Shown here piece by piece: positions 29,259 through 37,863 of a stretch of 64,000 nt of DNA. The DNA comes from Olsenella profusa. GTDB lineage: Bacteria; Actinomycetota; Coriobacteriia; Coriobacteriales; Atopobiaceae. Numbering within the stretch: position 1 is the stretch's first letter; each line of letters opens with the position of its first letter. The stretch lies in the NCBI RefSeq assembly GCF_016900315.1, contig NZ_JACSNQ010000008.1, forward strand, positions 1-64,000, read 5' to 3'. A program made the translations under genes and the position numbers. The notes under the pieces are model-generated. The model did no database searches, had not been told where the DNA came from, and worked only from the letters and a program-made list of their open reading frames with translations.

Positions 29259-30316
29259 TACTGCACCGCCTCGTTCTCGCGGCCCTCGAGGGCGAGCCGC
29301 ACGTACTCGGCGGTCTTGATCTTCTCGATGGTTTCCTCGACGTTGAGTCTGCGCGTGTTGTGGCTCGTGTAGGGCTCATCCGCTTGAGTCTTGACCTCGC
29401 CCTCCACGACGAACTGATCGTAGTTGAGATCGCGCGAGTCGCATCTCACGCGGAAGTACTCGCCCATGTCCTCGGCACGGAGCCTCTCCTCTCGGGTCAT
29501 GAGGGTCTCGTAAAGCTTCTCGCCATGACGCGTGCCGATAATCTGGGTGCCCGTGTGGCCGAACACCTCCTGGACCGCCTCGGCGAGGTCACCGATGGTG
29601 GATGCCGGCGCCTTCTGGATGAAGAGGTCGCCCGGCTCCGCGTGCTCGAAGGCGAACTGCACGAGGTCCACCGCTTCATCGAGGTTCATGAGGAAGCGGG
29701 TCATGTGAGGGTCGGTCACCGTGAGAGGCTCTCCCTTGCGGATGCGGTCGATGAAGAGCGGGATCACGCTGCCGCGAGAGCACATGACGTTGCCATAGCG
29801 GGTGCAGCAGATGGTGGTGCGTCCGGCGCCGTTGCGAGCGTTGGCGTAGATGATGGACTCCATCATGGCCTTGGACTTGCCCATGGCGTTGATGGGGTAA
29901 GCGGCCTTGTCCGTGGAGAGACAGACCACGCGGTCCACGCCCTCGTCGATGGCGGCGTGGAGCACGTTGTCGGTGCCGATGACGTTGGTGCGCACCGCCT
30001 CCATGGGAAAGAACTCGCAAGAGGGAACCTGTTTGAGCGCGGCCGCGTGGAAGATGTAGTCCACGCCGTGCATGGCGTCGCGCACGCTCTGGGCGTTGCG
30101 CACATCGCCGATGAAGAAGCGGACCTTGTGCGCCTCTTCTGGATAGCGCTCCTGGAGCATGTGGCGCATGTCATCCTGTTTCTTCTCGTCACGCGAGAAG
30201 ATGCGGATCTCACCGATGTCACTCTTCAGAAAGTGCTTGAGCACGGTATTGCCAAAACTGCCCGTACCACCCGTAATCATGAGGGTCTTGCCGGAAAAGG
30301 CAGAGAAATCAGCCAT
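29258..30316 (-). CDS. capE: UDP-GlcNAc 4,6-dehydratase/5-epimerase (CapE/WbjB-like)
   Basis: 352-residue NAD(P)-dependent SDR enzyme: MITGGTGSFGNTVLKHFL binds the cofactor, KKQDDMRHMLQERYPE and FHAAALKQVPSCEFFPMEAV are typical of the FlaA1/CapE group, and CLSTDKAAYPINAMGKSKAM holds the catalytic Tyr/Met-Lys region. It carries out the first step from UDP-GlcNAc to the 4-keto-6-deoxy sugar with C5 inversion. First of the three L-FucNAc genes. Confidence 0.92.
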   Translation of the reverse strand: MADFSAFSGKTLMITGGTGSFGNTVLKHFLKSDIGEIRIFSRDEKKQDDMRHMLQERYPEEAHKVRFFIGDVRNAQSVRDAMHGVDYIFHAAALKQVPSCEFFPMEAVRTNVIGTDNVLHAAIDEGVDRVVCLSTDKAAYPINAMGKSKAMMESIIYANARNGAGRTTICCTRYGNVMCSRGSVIPLFIDRIRKGEPLTVTDPHMTRFLMNLDEAVDLVQFAFEHAEPGDLFIQKAPASTIGDLAEAVQEVFGHTGTQIIGTRHGEKLYETLMTREERLRAEDMGEYFRVRCDSRDLNYDQFVVEGEVKTQADEPYTSHNTRRLNVEETIEKIKTAEYVRLALEGRENEAVQ

Positions 30317-31537
30317 TTAGTTAACCTCCGCAAGTTGTGAGAGAAGGCTTTCCAGCCTCTCGAAGAACCGTTCTTTGGTGAAGCGCTTCTGGTAATAGGA
30401 GCGAGAGGCTGCCCCCATACGCTCGCGAGAATCGACCGGCAGAGCCGCAAACTGACGCACGATCTCCGCCAGCCCCCAAGCGTCTGCAGTCCCACACGTG
30501 AGACCACACCCGGCCTCGTCTATGACGCGCTTTGTCTCACCAGACAGCGCAGCAAGTATGGGCTTGCCCGCGGCGAGATAGGTCGTTGCCTTTCTGGGAA
30601 GGGTATAGGTTGCCATCGGGCTGTCCTCAAACGTGACGAGCATGGCATCCGAGGCGGAATAGTACGCAGGCATGTCCTCGAGTGGCCTTCGACCATGAAA
30701 CGTAACGCTTCGAACGCCGAGCTCATCCGCGCGGGCTTCGCAGCTTGCCAACTGCGAGCCGGACCCGACAACGTGAAACGCAACCTCTGGCTCATCCACA
30801 AGCAGGGCGGCAGCTTCGACAATGGTTATGACCGACTGAGCCTGACCAACGTTTCCCGCAAAAGTGAGGTTGATCTTTGATGGGTCATAGCCCTCAGGAA
30901 CCGGGAGCCCTTCAGTCGTAGAAAACGAGTCCTCGGCAAACTGGGGGAGATAGGCGGAGTCCTCACGCACGATACCAAGTTCGTTGCGGAAGTACTCATC
31001 GAACAGAGGCGATGTGACCGCAATGCGGTCAGCCTGACGATAGATTCGCTTAGAGACGGCCGTCATCCACTTATACGGGAGAGAGTCATCGGAAAACCCG
31101 CCGGCCGTCAAACTCACCGGCCACAGGTCAAAGCAATAGAGCAGCATCTTCTTGTGGTGCTGGCGCGCATAGACAAGCCCGGGGTCGACTTGCATGACCG
31201 GTGAGAACTGATAGCCCAGCACGACGTCAAAGTCGTCCTTGAGCTTTCCCGCCAGCTTGTTGGCGTTGTACCAGAAGGAGAGGTAGTTCAGCACTCTGTT
31301 CTTTGCCCCGGAAAGACGGGGGTGCAGCTTTACGCGCAGAACGCGTACGCCGTTTATCAGCTGATCCCAACGCGCAGGGTCTCGCCAGTCCCTAGGAATG
31401 TCGTTATCGGGCATACCCGTGTTTGGCAGGGCGGTAATGACTGTCACCCCATGGCCACGCCTAGCCAACTCCTCGCAAACCTCGCTGGTATTGAAGGGCT
31501 CTGGCCAATAATGCTGGCACACGACGAGGACGCGCAT
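30317..31537 (-). CDS. wbuB: Glycosyltransferase, WbuB-like (candidate L-FucNAc transferase)
   Basis: 406-residue GT4 enzyme: MRVLVVCQHYWPEPFNTSEV, LARRGHGVTVITALPNTGMP, the donor-site NLTFAGNVGQAQSVITIVEA and a C-terminal YLAAGKPILAALSGETKRVI. WbuB proteins transfer FucNAc in Escherichia and Klebsiella surface polysaccharides, and this gene is next to the FucNAc biosynthesis set, so FucNAc is the likely donor. It overlaps the phosphoglycosyl transferase by 1 nt (TAATG). The specificity is inference. Confidence 0.8.
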   Translation of the reverse strand: MRVLVVCQHYWPEPFNTSEVCEELARRGHGVTVITALPNTGMPDNDIPRDWRDPARWDQLINGVRVLRVKLHPRLSGAKNRVLNYLSFWYNANKLAGKLKDDFDVVLGYQFSPVMQVDPGLVYARQHHKKMLLYCFDLWPVSLTAGGFSDDSLPYKWMTAVSKRIYRQADRIAVTSPLFDEYFRNELGIVREDSAYLPQFAEDSFSTTEGLPVPEGYDPSKINLTFAGNVGQAQSVITIVEAAALLVDEPEVAFHVVGSGSQLASCEARADELGVRSVTFHGRRPLEDMPAYYSASDAMLVTFEDSPMATYTLPRKATTYLAAGKPILAALSGETKRVIDEAGCGLTCGTADAWGLAEIVRQFAALPVDSRERMGAASRSYYQKRFTKERFFERLESLLSQLAEVN

Positions 31538-32319
31538 TACCGCGCCCCCTCCCCCGACTTCACCACGCCGAGCGTGCGCAGGATGAGCTTGAGATCCAGT
31601 CCCAAGCTCCGATGCTCGATATACTCCAGGTCAAGCACGACCTTCTCCTTGGGCAGCAGGTCATAGCCGCCCGTCACCTGAGCAAGGCCGGAGAGGCCGG
31701 GGCGCACCTTCGTGCGCCAACGCCAGCCGTGAATGCGCTTCTCGAACTCACGACAGAAGGCCGGGCGCTCCGGACGCGGGCCGATGAGACTCATATCGCC
31801 CTTGACGATGTTCCAGAACTGCGGAATCTCGTCCACGCGGGTTTTTCTCATCACGCGCCCAAAGGGCGTCACTCGTGGGTCGTCGCCCGCTGCCCAGCGT
31901 GCGCCGCGAGCCTCCGCGTCAACGTACATGGAGCGGAACTTGTAGATGTTGAACTCGCGTCCGTTCTTGCCCACGCGGCGCTGAGCGTAGATGACGGGGC
32001 CCGGCGACTCGCTCTTGATCTTGAGGGCAATGACAGCCATCGGAATCGCCAGGACAACAAGTGCACAGCTGCAGGACACTATGTCAAAGGCACGCTTGAC
32101 AAAGCGGTAGCCCAGCCCTCCCGCAACGCGCGGCTCGCTGAGCTCAATCACGTCATCGCCGGGCAGAAGCTTTCTAATCACGTCCAAGGGGATGCCCACC
32201 GCCGTGAGGTCGGGCTCGTGCTTGCCCGCCTCGCTGAGCACGGCCGCCTCGCGTCGGGACGCAAGGTCCAGCCCCACGTCCTTCTCGCTGGCGTCAATCG
32301 CTCTTTCTGACAATCTCAA
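31537..32319 (-). CDS. Initiating polyisoprenyl-phosphate sugar transferase (monotopic PGT)
   Basis: 260-residue small-form phosphoglycosyl transferase: one membrane segment (FDIVSCSCALVVLAIPMAVI, residues ~85-110) and a catalytic domain with IYAQRRVGKNGREFNIYKFR, the DE pair in RKTRVDEIPQFWNIVKGDMS, LIGPRPERPAF and VRPGLSGLAQVTGGY. It puts the first sugar phosphate on undecaprenyl phosphate and thus starts repeat-unit synthesis. The start is TTG at 32319, overlapping the antiterminator gene by 26 nt. Confidence 0.92.
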   Translation of the reverse strand: MRLSERAIDASEKDVGLDLASRREAAVLSEAGKHEPDLTAVGIPLDVIRKLLPGDDVIELSEPRVAGGLGYRFVKRAFDIVSCSCALVVLAIPMAVIALKIKSESPGPVIYAQRRVGKNGREFNIYKFRSMYVDAEARGARWAAGDDPRVTPFGRVMRKTRVDEIPQFWNIVKGDMSLIGPRPERPAFCREFEKRIHGWRWRTKVRPGLSGLAQVTGGYDLLPKEKVVLDLEYIEHRSLGLDLKLILRTLGVVKSGEGAR

Positions 32320-32809
32320 GACCTACCTTGATCGTCTTTGTTCTGCCGAACATGCGCATGTCCAGGTAGACAACCCGCTTGTAGCGGTTGATCTTGCTGA
32401 TGAGGCCCTCGTGGCCCACGAGGGGGCCGTCGGTCACGATCACGCGGTCTCCCTCTATCACGCCCACGCTCATCTCCACGGTCTTGGAGACGGGCTCGAG
32501 CAGGGCGTTCAGCCAGGAGACCTCTTCGGGGCTCAGGGGGGTGATTCTCTCGTCGTTCTTTCCCAAAAGGCGCGTGAACTGCGGCACGGCCCTCAGACGG
32601 TCGGAGACGCCCAGCACGTCATCAGTGGTGATGAAGAGATAACCCGGGAAGAGCAGCTCGGTCACGCTCACCCACTCGCCGTCCACGCGGCGCTTGACCT
32701 CCCGGCGCGGGATGAAGCACTCCCCCACCAGGTCACCCAGCAGCCTCATGACAAGCGTGCGCACGCGGCTCTCCAGGCCACCCGTGACCTGGATGACGTA
32801 CATGGACAT
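32294..32809 (-). CDS. NusG-paralogue transcription antiterminator (LoaP/UpxY type)
   Basis: 171-residue NusG-like protein. The N-terminal NGN domain (YVIQVTGGLESRVRTLVMRL, LLFPGYLFITTDDVLGVSD) binds RNA polymerase; the C-terminal KOW domain (VGVIEGDRVIVTDGPLVGHE, GLISKINRYKRVVYLDMRMF) completes it. Specialised NusG copies of this size in polysaccharide loci prevent premature termination across the long operon (LoaP, UpxY, RfaH as precedents). ATG 32809 follows GGAGGTG. It precedes the initiating transferase and follows a strong hairpin at 32987-33044, the kind of leader element LoaP is known to use. Confidence 0.88.
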   Translation of the reverse strand: MSMYVIQVTGGLESRVRTLVMRLLGDLVGECFIPRREVKRRVDGEWVSVTELLFPGYLFITTDDVLGVSDRLRAVPQFTRLLGKNDERITPLSPEEVSWLNALLEPVSKTVEMSVGVIEGDRVIVTDGPLVGHEGLISKINRYKRVVYLDMRMFGRTKTIKVGLEIVRKSD

Positions 32810-32986
32810 ACGGCACCTCCACAGGCAAGGCCCCTGGTCGCGCTGGCAAAAACGGCCATGCACTGCCACCCGGGCGCTTGCTCGAGAAAAAAGCGACGAT
32901 ATTCACCCTCCGCAAGCCCCGGCAACGAACCCTGGGAAACGATTGCCTACCTGCGAATATGTGCGCCCGCGGCGCAGGCTGGGAGA

Positions 32987-33044
32987 CCAGAGCCTCCTTC
33001 GCCGCTCTCACGCGCTCCCATGAGCGCGGCGAAGGGGTCTCTGG
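32987..33044 (-). promoter_or_regulatory. Long hairpin upstream of the antiterminator gene
   Basis: Arms 32987-33008 and 33023-33044 are nearly complementary over 22 bp (CCAGAGCCTCCTTCGCCGCT against the complement of CGGCGAAGGGGTCTCTGG, about two to three mismatches) with a 14-nt loop. It lies between the phosphatase and antiterminator genes in the same direction of transcription and has no T-run. Candidate antiterminator recognition hairpin, or an intra-operon attenuator. Confidence 0.5.
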
Positions 33045-33053
33045 GGCCCGCCG

Positions 33054-33713
33054 CTACGGCACCCCGGCGTGGGCGCCGCGCGTGGGGTAGTCGCGCACGG
33101 CCTCGGCCAGGAGCGCGTAGTGCTCCGGTCGGTGCGCGTCGCTCGCTATGTAGCGGTAGAGAAGCTGGTCGAACATCTTCCGCGCAGGACGCCTCTCACG
33201 GCCCAGCCGCCCGCCGGCCACGAAGTCCGCGGACGCCTGCAGCTTGCATCCCATACGCACCAGGCGCGCGGCAAGCCCCACGTTGCGCTGGATGGCGCGG
33301 TAGCGCTCCGGGTGCGCGATGATCACGTCGTAGCCCATGCCCTGGAGCTCGAAGATCGTGCGCTCGTAGCCGGCGAAGCTCGCCTCGGAGCAGCCGGGGT
33401 CAAGCTCCAGCAGGAACTCGTTGGTGCCGTCAAAGGCCAGCCGCGGCGCCCACTCGGACACACCCAGCTCAACGAGCTTGGCGTGCGCCACCTCGAAGCC
33501 CATCTGCAGCGGGAAGCCGCCGGCGTGGGCGCGGAGGTCCTCGTAGGCGGCCCACATGGCGTCGTAGTCAAAGTAGGGGTCGCGCGCGTGCGGCGTGCAG
33601 ACGATGGAGGTGACGCCGGCGGCACGGGCCGCCTCCAGCATGTCGAGGCTCATTGCCAGGTCACGGGCGCCGTCGTCAACTCCCGGTAGAATGTGGCTGT
33701 GGATGTCTCGCAT
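33054..33713 (-). CDS. cpsB: PHP-family tyrosine-protein phosphatase (CpsB/Wzh-like)
   Basis: 219-residue metallophosphatase. The PHP metal-binding motifs are visible: MRDIHSHILPGVDDGA, IVCTPHARDPYF, FLLELDP, VIIAHPERY and YIASDAHRPEHY. In capsule loci it dephosphorylates the partner BY-kinase, here encoded immediately upstream at 33775. The start at MRDIH is chosen because the family begins there and a GGGGGAGACG lies upstream. Confidence 0.92.
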   Translation of the reverse strand: MRDIHSHILPGVDDGARDLAMSLDMLEAARAAGVTSIVCTPHARDPYFDYDAMWAAYEDLRAHAGGFPLQMGFEVAHAKLVELGVSEWAPRLAFDGTNEFLLELDPGCSEASFAGYERTIFELQGMGYDVIIAHPERYRAIQRNVGLAARLVRMGCKLQASADFVAGGRLGRERRPARKMFDQLLYRYIASDAHRPEHYALLAEAVRDYPTRGAHAGVP

Positions 33714-33774
33714 GTCCGTCTCCCCCTTCCTCTGCCCGAGGTCCCTTCTCGCCCCGCCTGCGCCGGCCGAGCTG

Positions 33775-34623
33775 CTAGTCGTCCGTGCGGGTCCTTGGCT
33801 GGTAGCCAGCGATGAACTGCGCGGTGGAGTCAGGAGACACGGCGTGCTGCTGGGGCTGCGGGATGGGCCGGAGCCCGGACGCGGCCTGCGCCTGCTGGCG
33901 CGTGGGGGCCGCCTGGGCGGTGGCGCGGGAGATCTGGTCCTCGGCCGCAGAGCGCGAGGGCTCGCTGCCGTAGTGGGAGTAGTAGCCGTACCCCGCGGAC
34001 TCGTTGTCACAGCAGTTGAGAACGGCGCCCACCAGGTTGACGTCCGCCTGGCGGAGCTGGGTGTAGGCGGCCACGAGCTCGTCACGACGCACGAAGTTCT
34101 CGCGCACCACGAGGACCGTGGCGTCCGCCACGGAGCCCAGCACGGCCGCGTCAACGAAGGCGCCCACCGGCGGGGTGTCCATGACCACGTAGCCAAAGCT
34201 CTTGCGGACCCCCTGGAGCAGGCCGCGGAAGCGCTTGGAGGAGAGGATGTCCGTGGGGTTGGGGATGCCCGGCTCGGCGTCCAGGAAGAAGAGCCCCTGG
34301 GTCTTGGTGGGGACCACGGACTCGTCGAGGTCCGCCTCGCCGGAGAGCACGGCGTAGATGCCGTGACGGCCGTGCACGTCAAGCATCGCCGCGAGCGAGC
34401 GCTTGCGCATGTCGCACTCGATGAGCAGCACGCGCTTGCCGCTTGCCGCCAGGGCGCGCGCAAGCTCAACGGAGACGAAGGACTTTCCCTCGTTGGGGAC
34501 AGACGACGTCACCACGATGCTGCTGACGGGGTTGTCCACGGAGGCAAAGCGGATGTTTGCCGCAAGCGTCTTGGCGGCGTTCTGGACGGCTACGCGGCTC
34601 GAGCCCTTCTTCTTTCCCGGCAT
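33775..34623 (-). CDS. cpsD: Bacterial tyrosine kinase (CpsD/Wze-like)
   Basis: 282-residue cytoplasmic BY-kinase. Walker A is SSVPNEGKSFVSVELARALA, Walker A' LLIECDMRKRSL, Walker B YVVMDTPPVGAFVDA. A tyrosine cluster SAGYGYYSHYGSEPS suits autophosphorylation, but it is followed by an unusual ~60-residue Gln/Pro/Ala-rich tail (QAAPTRQQAQAASGLRPIPQ) instead of ending there. The separate Wzz-like partner at 34625 is the typical Gram-positive split form. It controls polymer length and export together with CpsB. Confidence 0.93.
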   Translation of the reverse strand: MPGKKKGSSRVAVQNAAKTLAANIRFASVDNPVSSIVVTSSVPNEGKSFVSVELARALAASGKRVLLIECDMRKRSLAAMLDVHGRHGIYAVLSGEADLDESVVPTKTQGLFFLDAEPGIPNPTDILSSKRFRGLLQGVRKSFGYVVMDTPPVGAFVDAAVLGSVADATVLVVRENFVRRDELVAAYTQLRQADVNLVGAVLNCCDNESAGYGYYSHYGSEPSRSAAEDQISRATAQAAPTRQQAQAASGLRPIPQPQQHAVSPDSTAQFIAGYQPRTRTDD

Positions 34624-34624
34624 G

Positions 34625-35290
34625 CTAGCGCCCCTCCCTCATAGTCGGAATGCGGCCGATGACCGGGAGCTCAAGCAGGGCCTCGACCTCCTCCTGGCTT
34701 CTGACCTTGGTGTTGAGCATGTCGGCAATAACCACGACGGCGACGGCCGCAAACAGGCCCGCCATGAAGGCCACGGCCACGTAGAGCACGCGGTTGGGGC
34801 CGCTGGGGGCCGCAGGCGTGGTGGCGGCGTCGATGGCGTTGACGCTCTCCACGTTCATGACCTCGCGGGCGATCTCGGACACGTTGTCGACCATGCCGTT
34901 GGCGATGTCCGCCGCGGTCTGCGGGTCCGGCCCGGTGACGGAGAGACCGATCACGCGCGAGGTGGTCTCGCTGGTGACGGAGGTCTCATAGCCGTCGAGG
35001 TTCTCCAGGCCGAGGTCGGAGGCGGTCTCGCTGAGGACGCGGTCGCTCGTGAGCAGCGTGGAGACGTCGTTGGAGATCATCTGGGAGGCGTTGAGGTCCG
35101 TAGAGAGGTTGCTGCTCCCCGTGTCCTGCTCCTCGCCCTGTGCCAGCACGTACATGCTGGCCGTAGCCGTGTAGGTGTTGTGCATGAACGCGAACGCGTA
35201 GACGCCCATGACGAGCGCGCACACGACGGGCAGCGCCAGCACCAGACCCAGGTGCTTCCTCAGCAGGTGGAGCAGTTCCAGCAGGGTCAT
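34625..35290 (-). CDS. cpsC: Chain-length/co-polymerase protein (CpsC/Wzz-like)
   Basis: 221-residue membrane adaptor for the BY-kinase. It starts MTLLELLHLLRKHLGLVLAL with a first membrane helix near residues 18-38, an extracellular Wzz domain (TATASMYVLAQGEEQDTGSS; VIGLSVTGPDPQTAADIANG) and a second helix near residues 165-187 (VLYVAVAFMAGLFAAVAVVV), ending in NTKVRSQEEVEALLELPVIG. First gene of the locus. ATG 35290 follows GGGAGGT; an upstream in-frame stretch to 35434 overlaps the promoter region and is rejected. Confidence 0.9.
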   Translation of the reverse strand: MTLLELLHLLRKHLGLVLALPVVCALVMGVYAFAFMHNTYTATASMYVLAQGEEQDTGSSNLSTDLNASQMISNDVSTLLTSDRVLSETASDLGLENLDGYETSVTSETTSRVIGLSVTGPDPQTAADIANGMVDNVSEIAREVMNVESVNAIDAATTPAAPSGPNRVLYVAVAFMAGLFAAVAVVVIADMLNTKVRSQEEVEALLELPVIGRIPTMREGR

Positions 35291-35350
35291 CCCCCGTACC
35301 TCCCATTCCACCGGGGGCAGGCCCCAGTCCACTTTCGTGCCATTCGTGCC

Positions 35351-35391
35351 GGTACGCAACATCGTGGTACGCGACGTTGTATTTATACAAC
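35351..35391 (-). promoter_or_regulatory. Candidate promoter/operator of the polysaccharide operon
   Basis: A palindrome GTTGTATTTATACAAC (35376-35391, 7-bp arms) contains TATAAA on the minus strand, a possible -10 box with no good -35. Next to it are two direct repeats GGTACGC (35351-35357 and 35366-35372, 15 bp apart). The arrangement suggests control by a DNA-binding protein about 85 bp before the first gene. Confidence 0.5.
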
Positions 35392-35505
35392 ACATTGTTG
35401 GGGGGAGGGTATCGCATTTGTTAACGCCACACAATCGGGGCGCAAGGACGTCGCGGACGGGTCGGCGCCGTCATGTGCCAGCATGGCCTGGCGGGCACGA
35501 AGAAG

Positions 35506-35544
35506 GGCCGAGAAGGACCCGCGACTGCAGGTTCTTCTCGGCCC
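35506..35544 (-). terminator. metK terminator-like hairpin
   Basis: GGGCCGAGAAGGAC (35506-35519) pairs with GTTCTTCTCGGCCC (35531-35544), one mismatch, followed on the minus strand by TTCTTCG. It lies ~50 nt past the metK stop. The stem is again a GAGAAG/CTTCTC motif pair. Confidence 0.6.
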
Positions 35545-35591
35545 CTTGGTGTCTGTGGGCGCCGGGCGCGCACCCGGCTGTAAGGGCTCCC

Positions 35592-36878
35592 CTACCGGAG
35601 CTCATCCACCGCGGCGCGCAGCTCGTCCACGCGGTCGGTGGCCTCCCAGGTGAAGTCCGGGTCCTCGCGACCAAAGTGGCCGTAGGCGGCGGTCTTCTCG
35701 AAGATGGGGCGGCGCAGGCGCAGGTCGCGGATGATGGCGCCCGGGCGCAGGTCGAAGACGCGCTCCACGGCGGCCTCGATCACGGAGTCCGGCACCGTGC
35801 CCGTGCCGAAGGTATCAACCATGATTGAGAGCGGGTGGGAGACGCCGATGGCGTAGGCCAGCTCGATCTCGCAGCGGTGCGCGAGGCCCGCGGCCACCAC
35901 GTTCTTGGCCACCCAGCGCGCGGCGTAGGCGGCCGAACGGTCCACCTTGGTGCAGTCCTTGCCGGAGAAGCAGCCGCCGCCGTGGCGACCCATGCCGCCG
36001 TAGGTGTCCACGATGATCTTGCGGCCGGTAAGTCCGGTGTCGCCCATGGGGCCGCCCACCACGAAGCGCCCGGTGGGGTTCACATAGATGTCCGCCTTGT
36101 CCCACTTGATGCCCGCCGCGTCGAGCACCGGCGCAATCACGTGGCGGGTCATGTCCGCGCGCACCTGGGACATGTCCTCCACGTCCTCGGCGTGCTGCGT
36201 GGAGACCACCACGGCCGTGACCTCGACGGGGCGGCCGTCCTCGTAGCGCACGGTCACCTGGGTCTTGCCGTCCGGCCGCAGGTACGGCACCGTGCCGTCC
36301 TTGCGCACCTGCGCCAGGCGCTCGGCCATGCGGCTCGCCAGGTAGTGCGGCATGGGCATGAGGACGTCGGTCTCGTCCGTGGCGTAGCCGAACATCATGC
36401 CCTGGTCGCCCGCGCCCACGAGGTCGAGCGGGTCGGTGGTACGGCCGGCCTGCGCGTCGTAGGACTCGTCGACGCCGGCGGCGATGTCCGGGCTCTGCTC
36501 GTGGATGAGATTGAGCACGCCGCAGGTGTCGCAGTCGAAGCCGTACTTGGCGCGGTCGTAGCCGATGCGGCGGATGACCTCGCGCGCGATCTTCTGGACG
36601 TCGACGTAGGCCTCGGTGCGGATCTCGCCGGCCACGATCACGGTGCCGGTGGTGACGAAGGTCTCGCACGCGCAGCGCACGTTGTCGACGCTGGCGGGCA
36701 CGCCCGAGGGCGAGACGTACCCCTTGGCCTCGAGCTCCGCCTCCTTGGCGAGAAGGGCGTCGAGGATGGCGTCGGAGATCTGGTCGCAGATCTTGTCCGG
36801 GTGGCCCTCCGTCACGCTCTCGGAGGTGAAGAGGTAGCTGCGGGGCGTGGCGCTGGTGGAACGAGAGGTGTCTTGCAT
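35592..36878 (-). CDS. metK: S-adenosylmethionine synthetase
   Basis: 428-residue enzyme making SAM from methionine and ATP. Recognised pieces: [40 protein letters not shown] (ATP site), [20 protein letters not shown] and [20 protein letters not shown]. The usual motif is [19 protein letters not shown]; here both Ala and Pro are Cys ([14 protein letters not shown]). AAGGAG precedes ATG 36878; a GTG three codons upstream has no spacing from that site. Single-gene transcript; a 13-codon open frame in the leader (36891-36932) whose stop overlaps the Shine-Dalgarno is noted but unsupported. Confidence 0.96.
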   Translation of the reverse strand: MQDTSRSTSATPRSYLFTSESVTEGHPDKICDQISDAILDALLAKEAELEAKGYVSPSGVPASVDNVRCACETFVTTGTVIVAGEIRTEAYVDVQKIAREVIRRIGYDRAKYGFDCDTCGVLNLIHEQSPDIAAGVDESYDAQAGRTTDPLDLVGAGDQGMMFGYATDETDVLMPMPHYLASRMAERLAQVRKDGTVPYLRPDGKTQVTVRYEDGRPVEVTAVVVSTQHAEDVEDMSQVRADMTRHVIAPVLDAAGIKWDKADIYVNPTGRFVVGGPMGDTGLTGRKIIVDTYGGMGRHGGGCFSGKDCTKVDRSAAYAARWVAKNVVAAGLAHRCEIELAYAIGVSHPLSIMVDTFGTGTVPDSVIEAAVERVFDLRPGAIIRDLRLRRPIFEKTAAYGHFGREDPDFTWEATDRVDELRAAVDELR

Positions 36879-37053
36879 GTGAGTCACTCCTTAGGCGGTT
36901 TCCCCGACGGCCGTTACCATTCCGTCGGGCATGCGACAAAGCCCTCTTATCCTACCCGCTGCGGCTGCGCGTAACGGGTCAAAGGCCATTCCCTACAAAG
37001 TCCCTCGCATTCGCCCGCGCACGGCGGGCTGCAGGCAGCGGCGAGGCGGTCGC

Positions 37054-37683
37054 CTAGACGTCAGGGCCTGCCGCCGCGGTCGAGCCCGCGCCCGCAAACC
37101 TCTTCCGCCCGGCATCGGTCCCGGTCCCGCAGAGCGCGAGACCCAGGACGTCCTCGGCGGTTGCCCGCACGTCCACCCGCTCAAAGACCAGGAAGGCACC
37201 CGCGACCGCCGCCGCGGCGAGGCGCGCGTTGACCTCGGGGCGCACGAGCCCCTCCACCTTTGCGCGCTCGATCTGGGCCTCCAGCACGTCCACTATGCGC
37301 GCGAGGCGCGGCCCCTCGACCGGAGCGGAGCCGGCGCCCGCCCCGGCAACGGCAAGCATGAGCGGGCCTCCCGGGCGCGTGGCCTCAGCGAGGGCGTCGA
37401 GCAGGCCGGCGATGGAGTCCGCCGCCGAGGGGGCCGTGGAGACGATCCTCTCGACGCTCGCCACCAGGTCGTCAACCGCACGGTCCAGCACCGCGCGAAC
37501 GAGCTCCGCGCGGTCGGAGAAGTAGTAGTAGAGCGAGCCCTTGGACATGCTGCAGCGAGCGGAGACCTCCGCCATCTGAAAGTCCGCCGAGCCGCGCTCC
37601 GCCATGAGGGAGGTCGCGGCCGCCATGATCTTCTCGCGCGTGGCCGCGCTCTTGGGCGTTGCCGTGCCGGACCTTGCCGCCAT
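37054..37683 (-). CDS. TetR-family regulator
   Basis: 209-residue repressor-like protein. The N-terminal DNA-binding region reads SAATREKIMAAATSLMAERG, VSARCSMSKGSLYYYFSDRA; the rest is a helical ligand/dimer domain that is Ala-rich. It is divergent from the two YhgE/Pip genes with a shared control region containing GTTCAA-N5-TTGAAC, so it very likely regulates them and itself. ATG 37683 follows GAGAAGGA. The inducer is unknown. Confidence 0.88.
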   Translation of the reverse strand: MAARSGTATPKSAATREKIMAAATSLMAERGSADFQMAEVSARCSMSKGSLYYYFSDRAELVRAVLDRAVDDLVASVERIVSTAPSAADSIAGLLDALAEATRPGGPLMLAVAGAGAGSAPVEGPRLARIVDVLEAQIERAKVEGLVRPEVNARLAAAAVAGAFLVFERVDVRATAEDVLGLALCGTGTDAGRKRFAGAGSTAAAGPDV

Positions 37684-37750
37684 GTCCTTCTCCGTTCCCT
37701 CGTGCCGCGCCGCGGGGCGCAGTCGTACCAACGCGTCAATCTTAGCATCT

Positions 37751-37796
37751 GTTCAACTGTTTTGAACTTGACTCAAAATTATTGGACTCCTGAATA
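37751..37796 (+). promoter_or_regulatory. TetR operator and promoter for the YhgE operon
   Basis: Inverted repeat GTTCAACTGTTTTGAAC (37751-37767; 6-bp arms, 5-nt centre) directly abuts TTGACT (37768-37773), which with TGAATA (37791-37796) at 17-bp spacing makes a sigma-70-type promoter for the rightward genes. Binding at the repeat would block RNA polymerase. Confidence 0.6.
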
Positions 37797-37863
37797 AAAC
37801 TCGCCCCGCGGGGTACCTCTTGAGCCATTGAACGCGTAACACGTCTCGCTCAAGGGAGCTCTC

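Noticed and set aside
33714-34469. N-terminal extension of the PHP phosphatase gene to 34469
   Set aside because: The extension is the kinase gene in another frame; the family starts at MRDIHSH and a ribosome site is there.
36891-36932. 13-codon leader peptide upstream of metK
   Set aside because: It has no ribosome site of its own and no methionine-rich or regulatory pattern; the stop overlapping AAGGAG may be chance.
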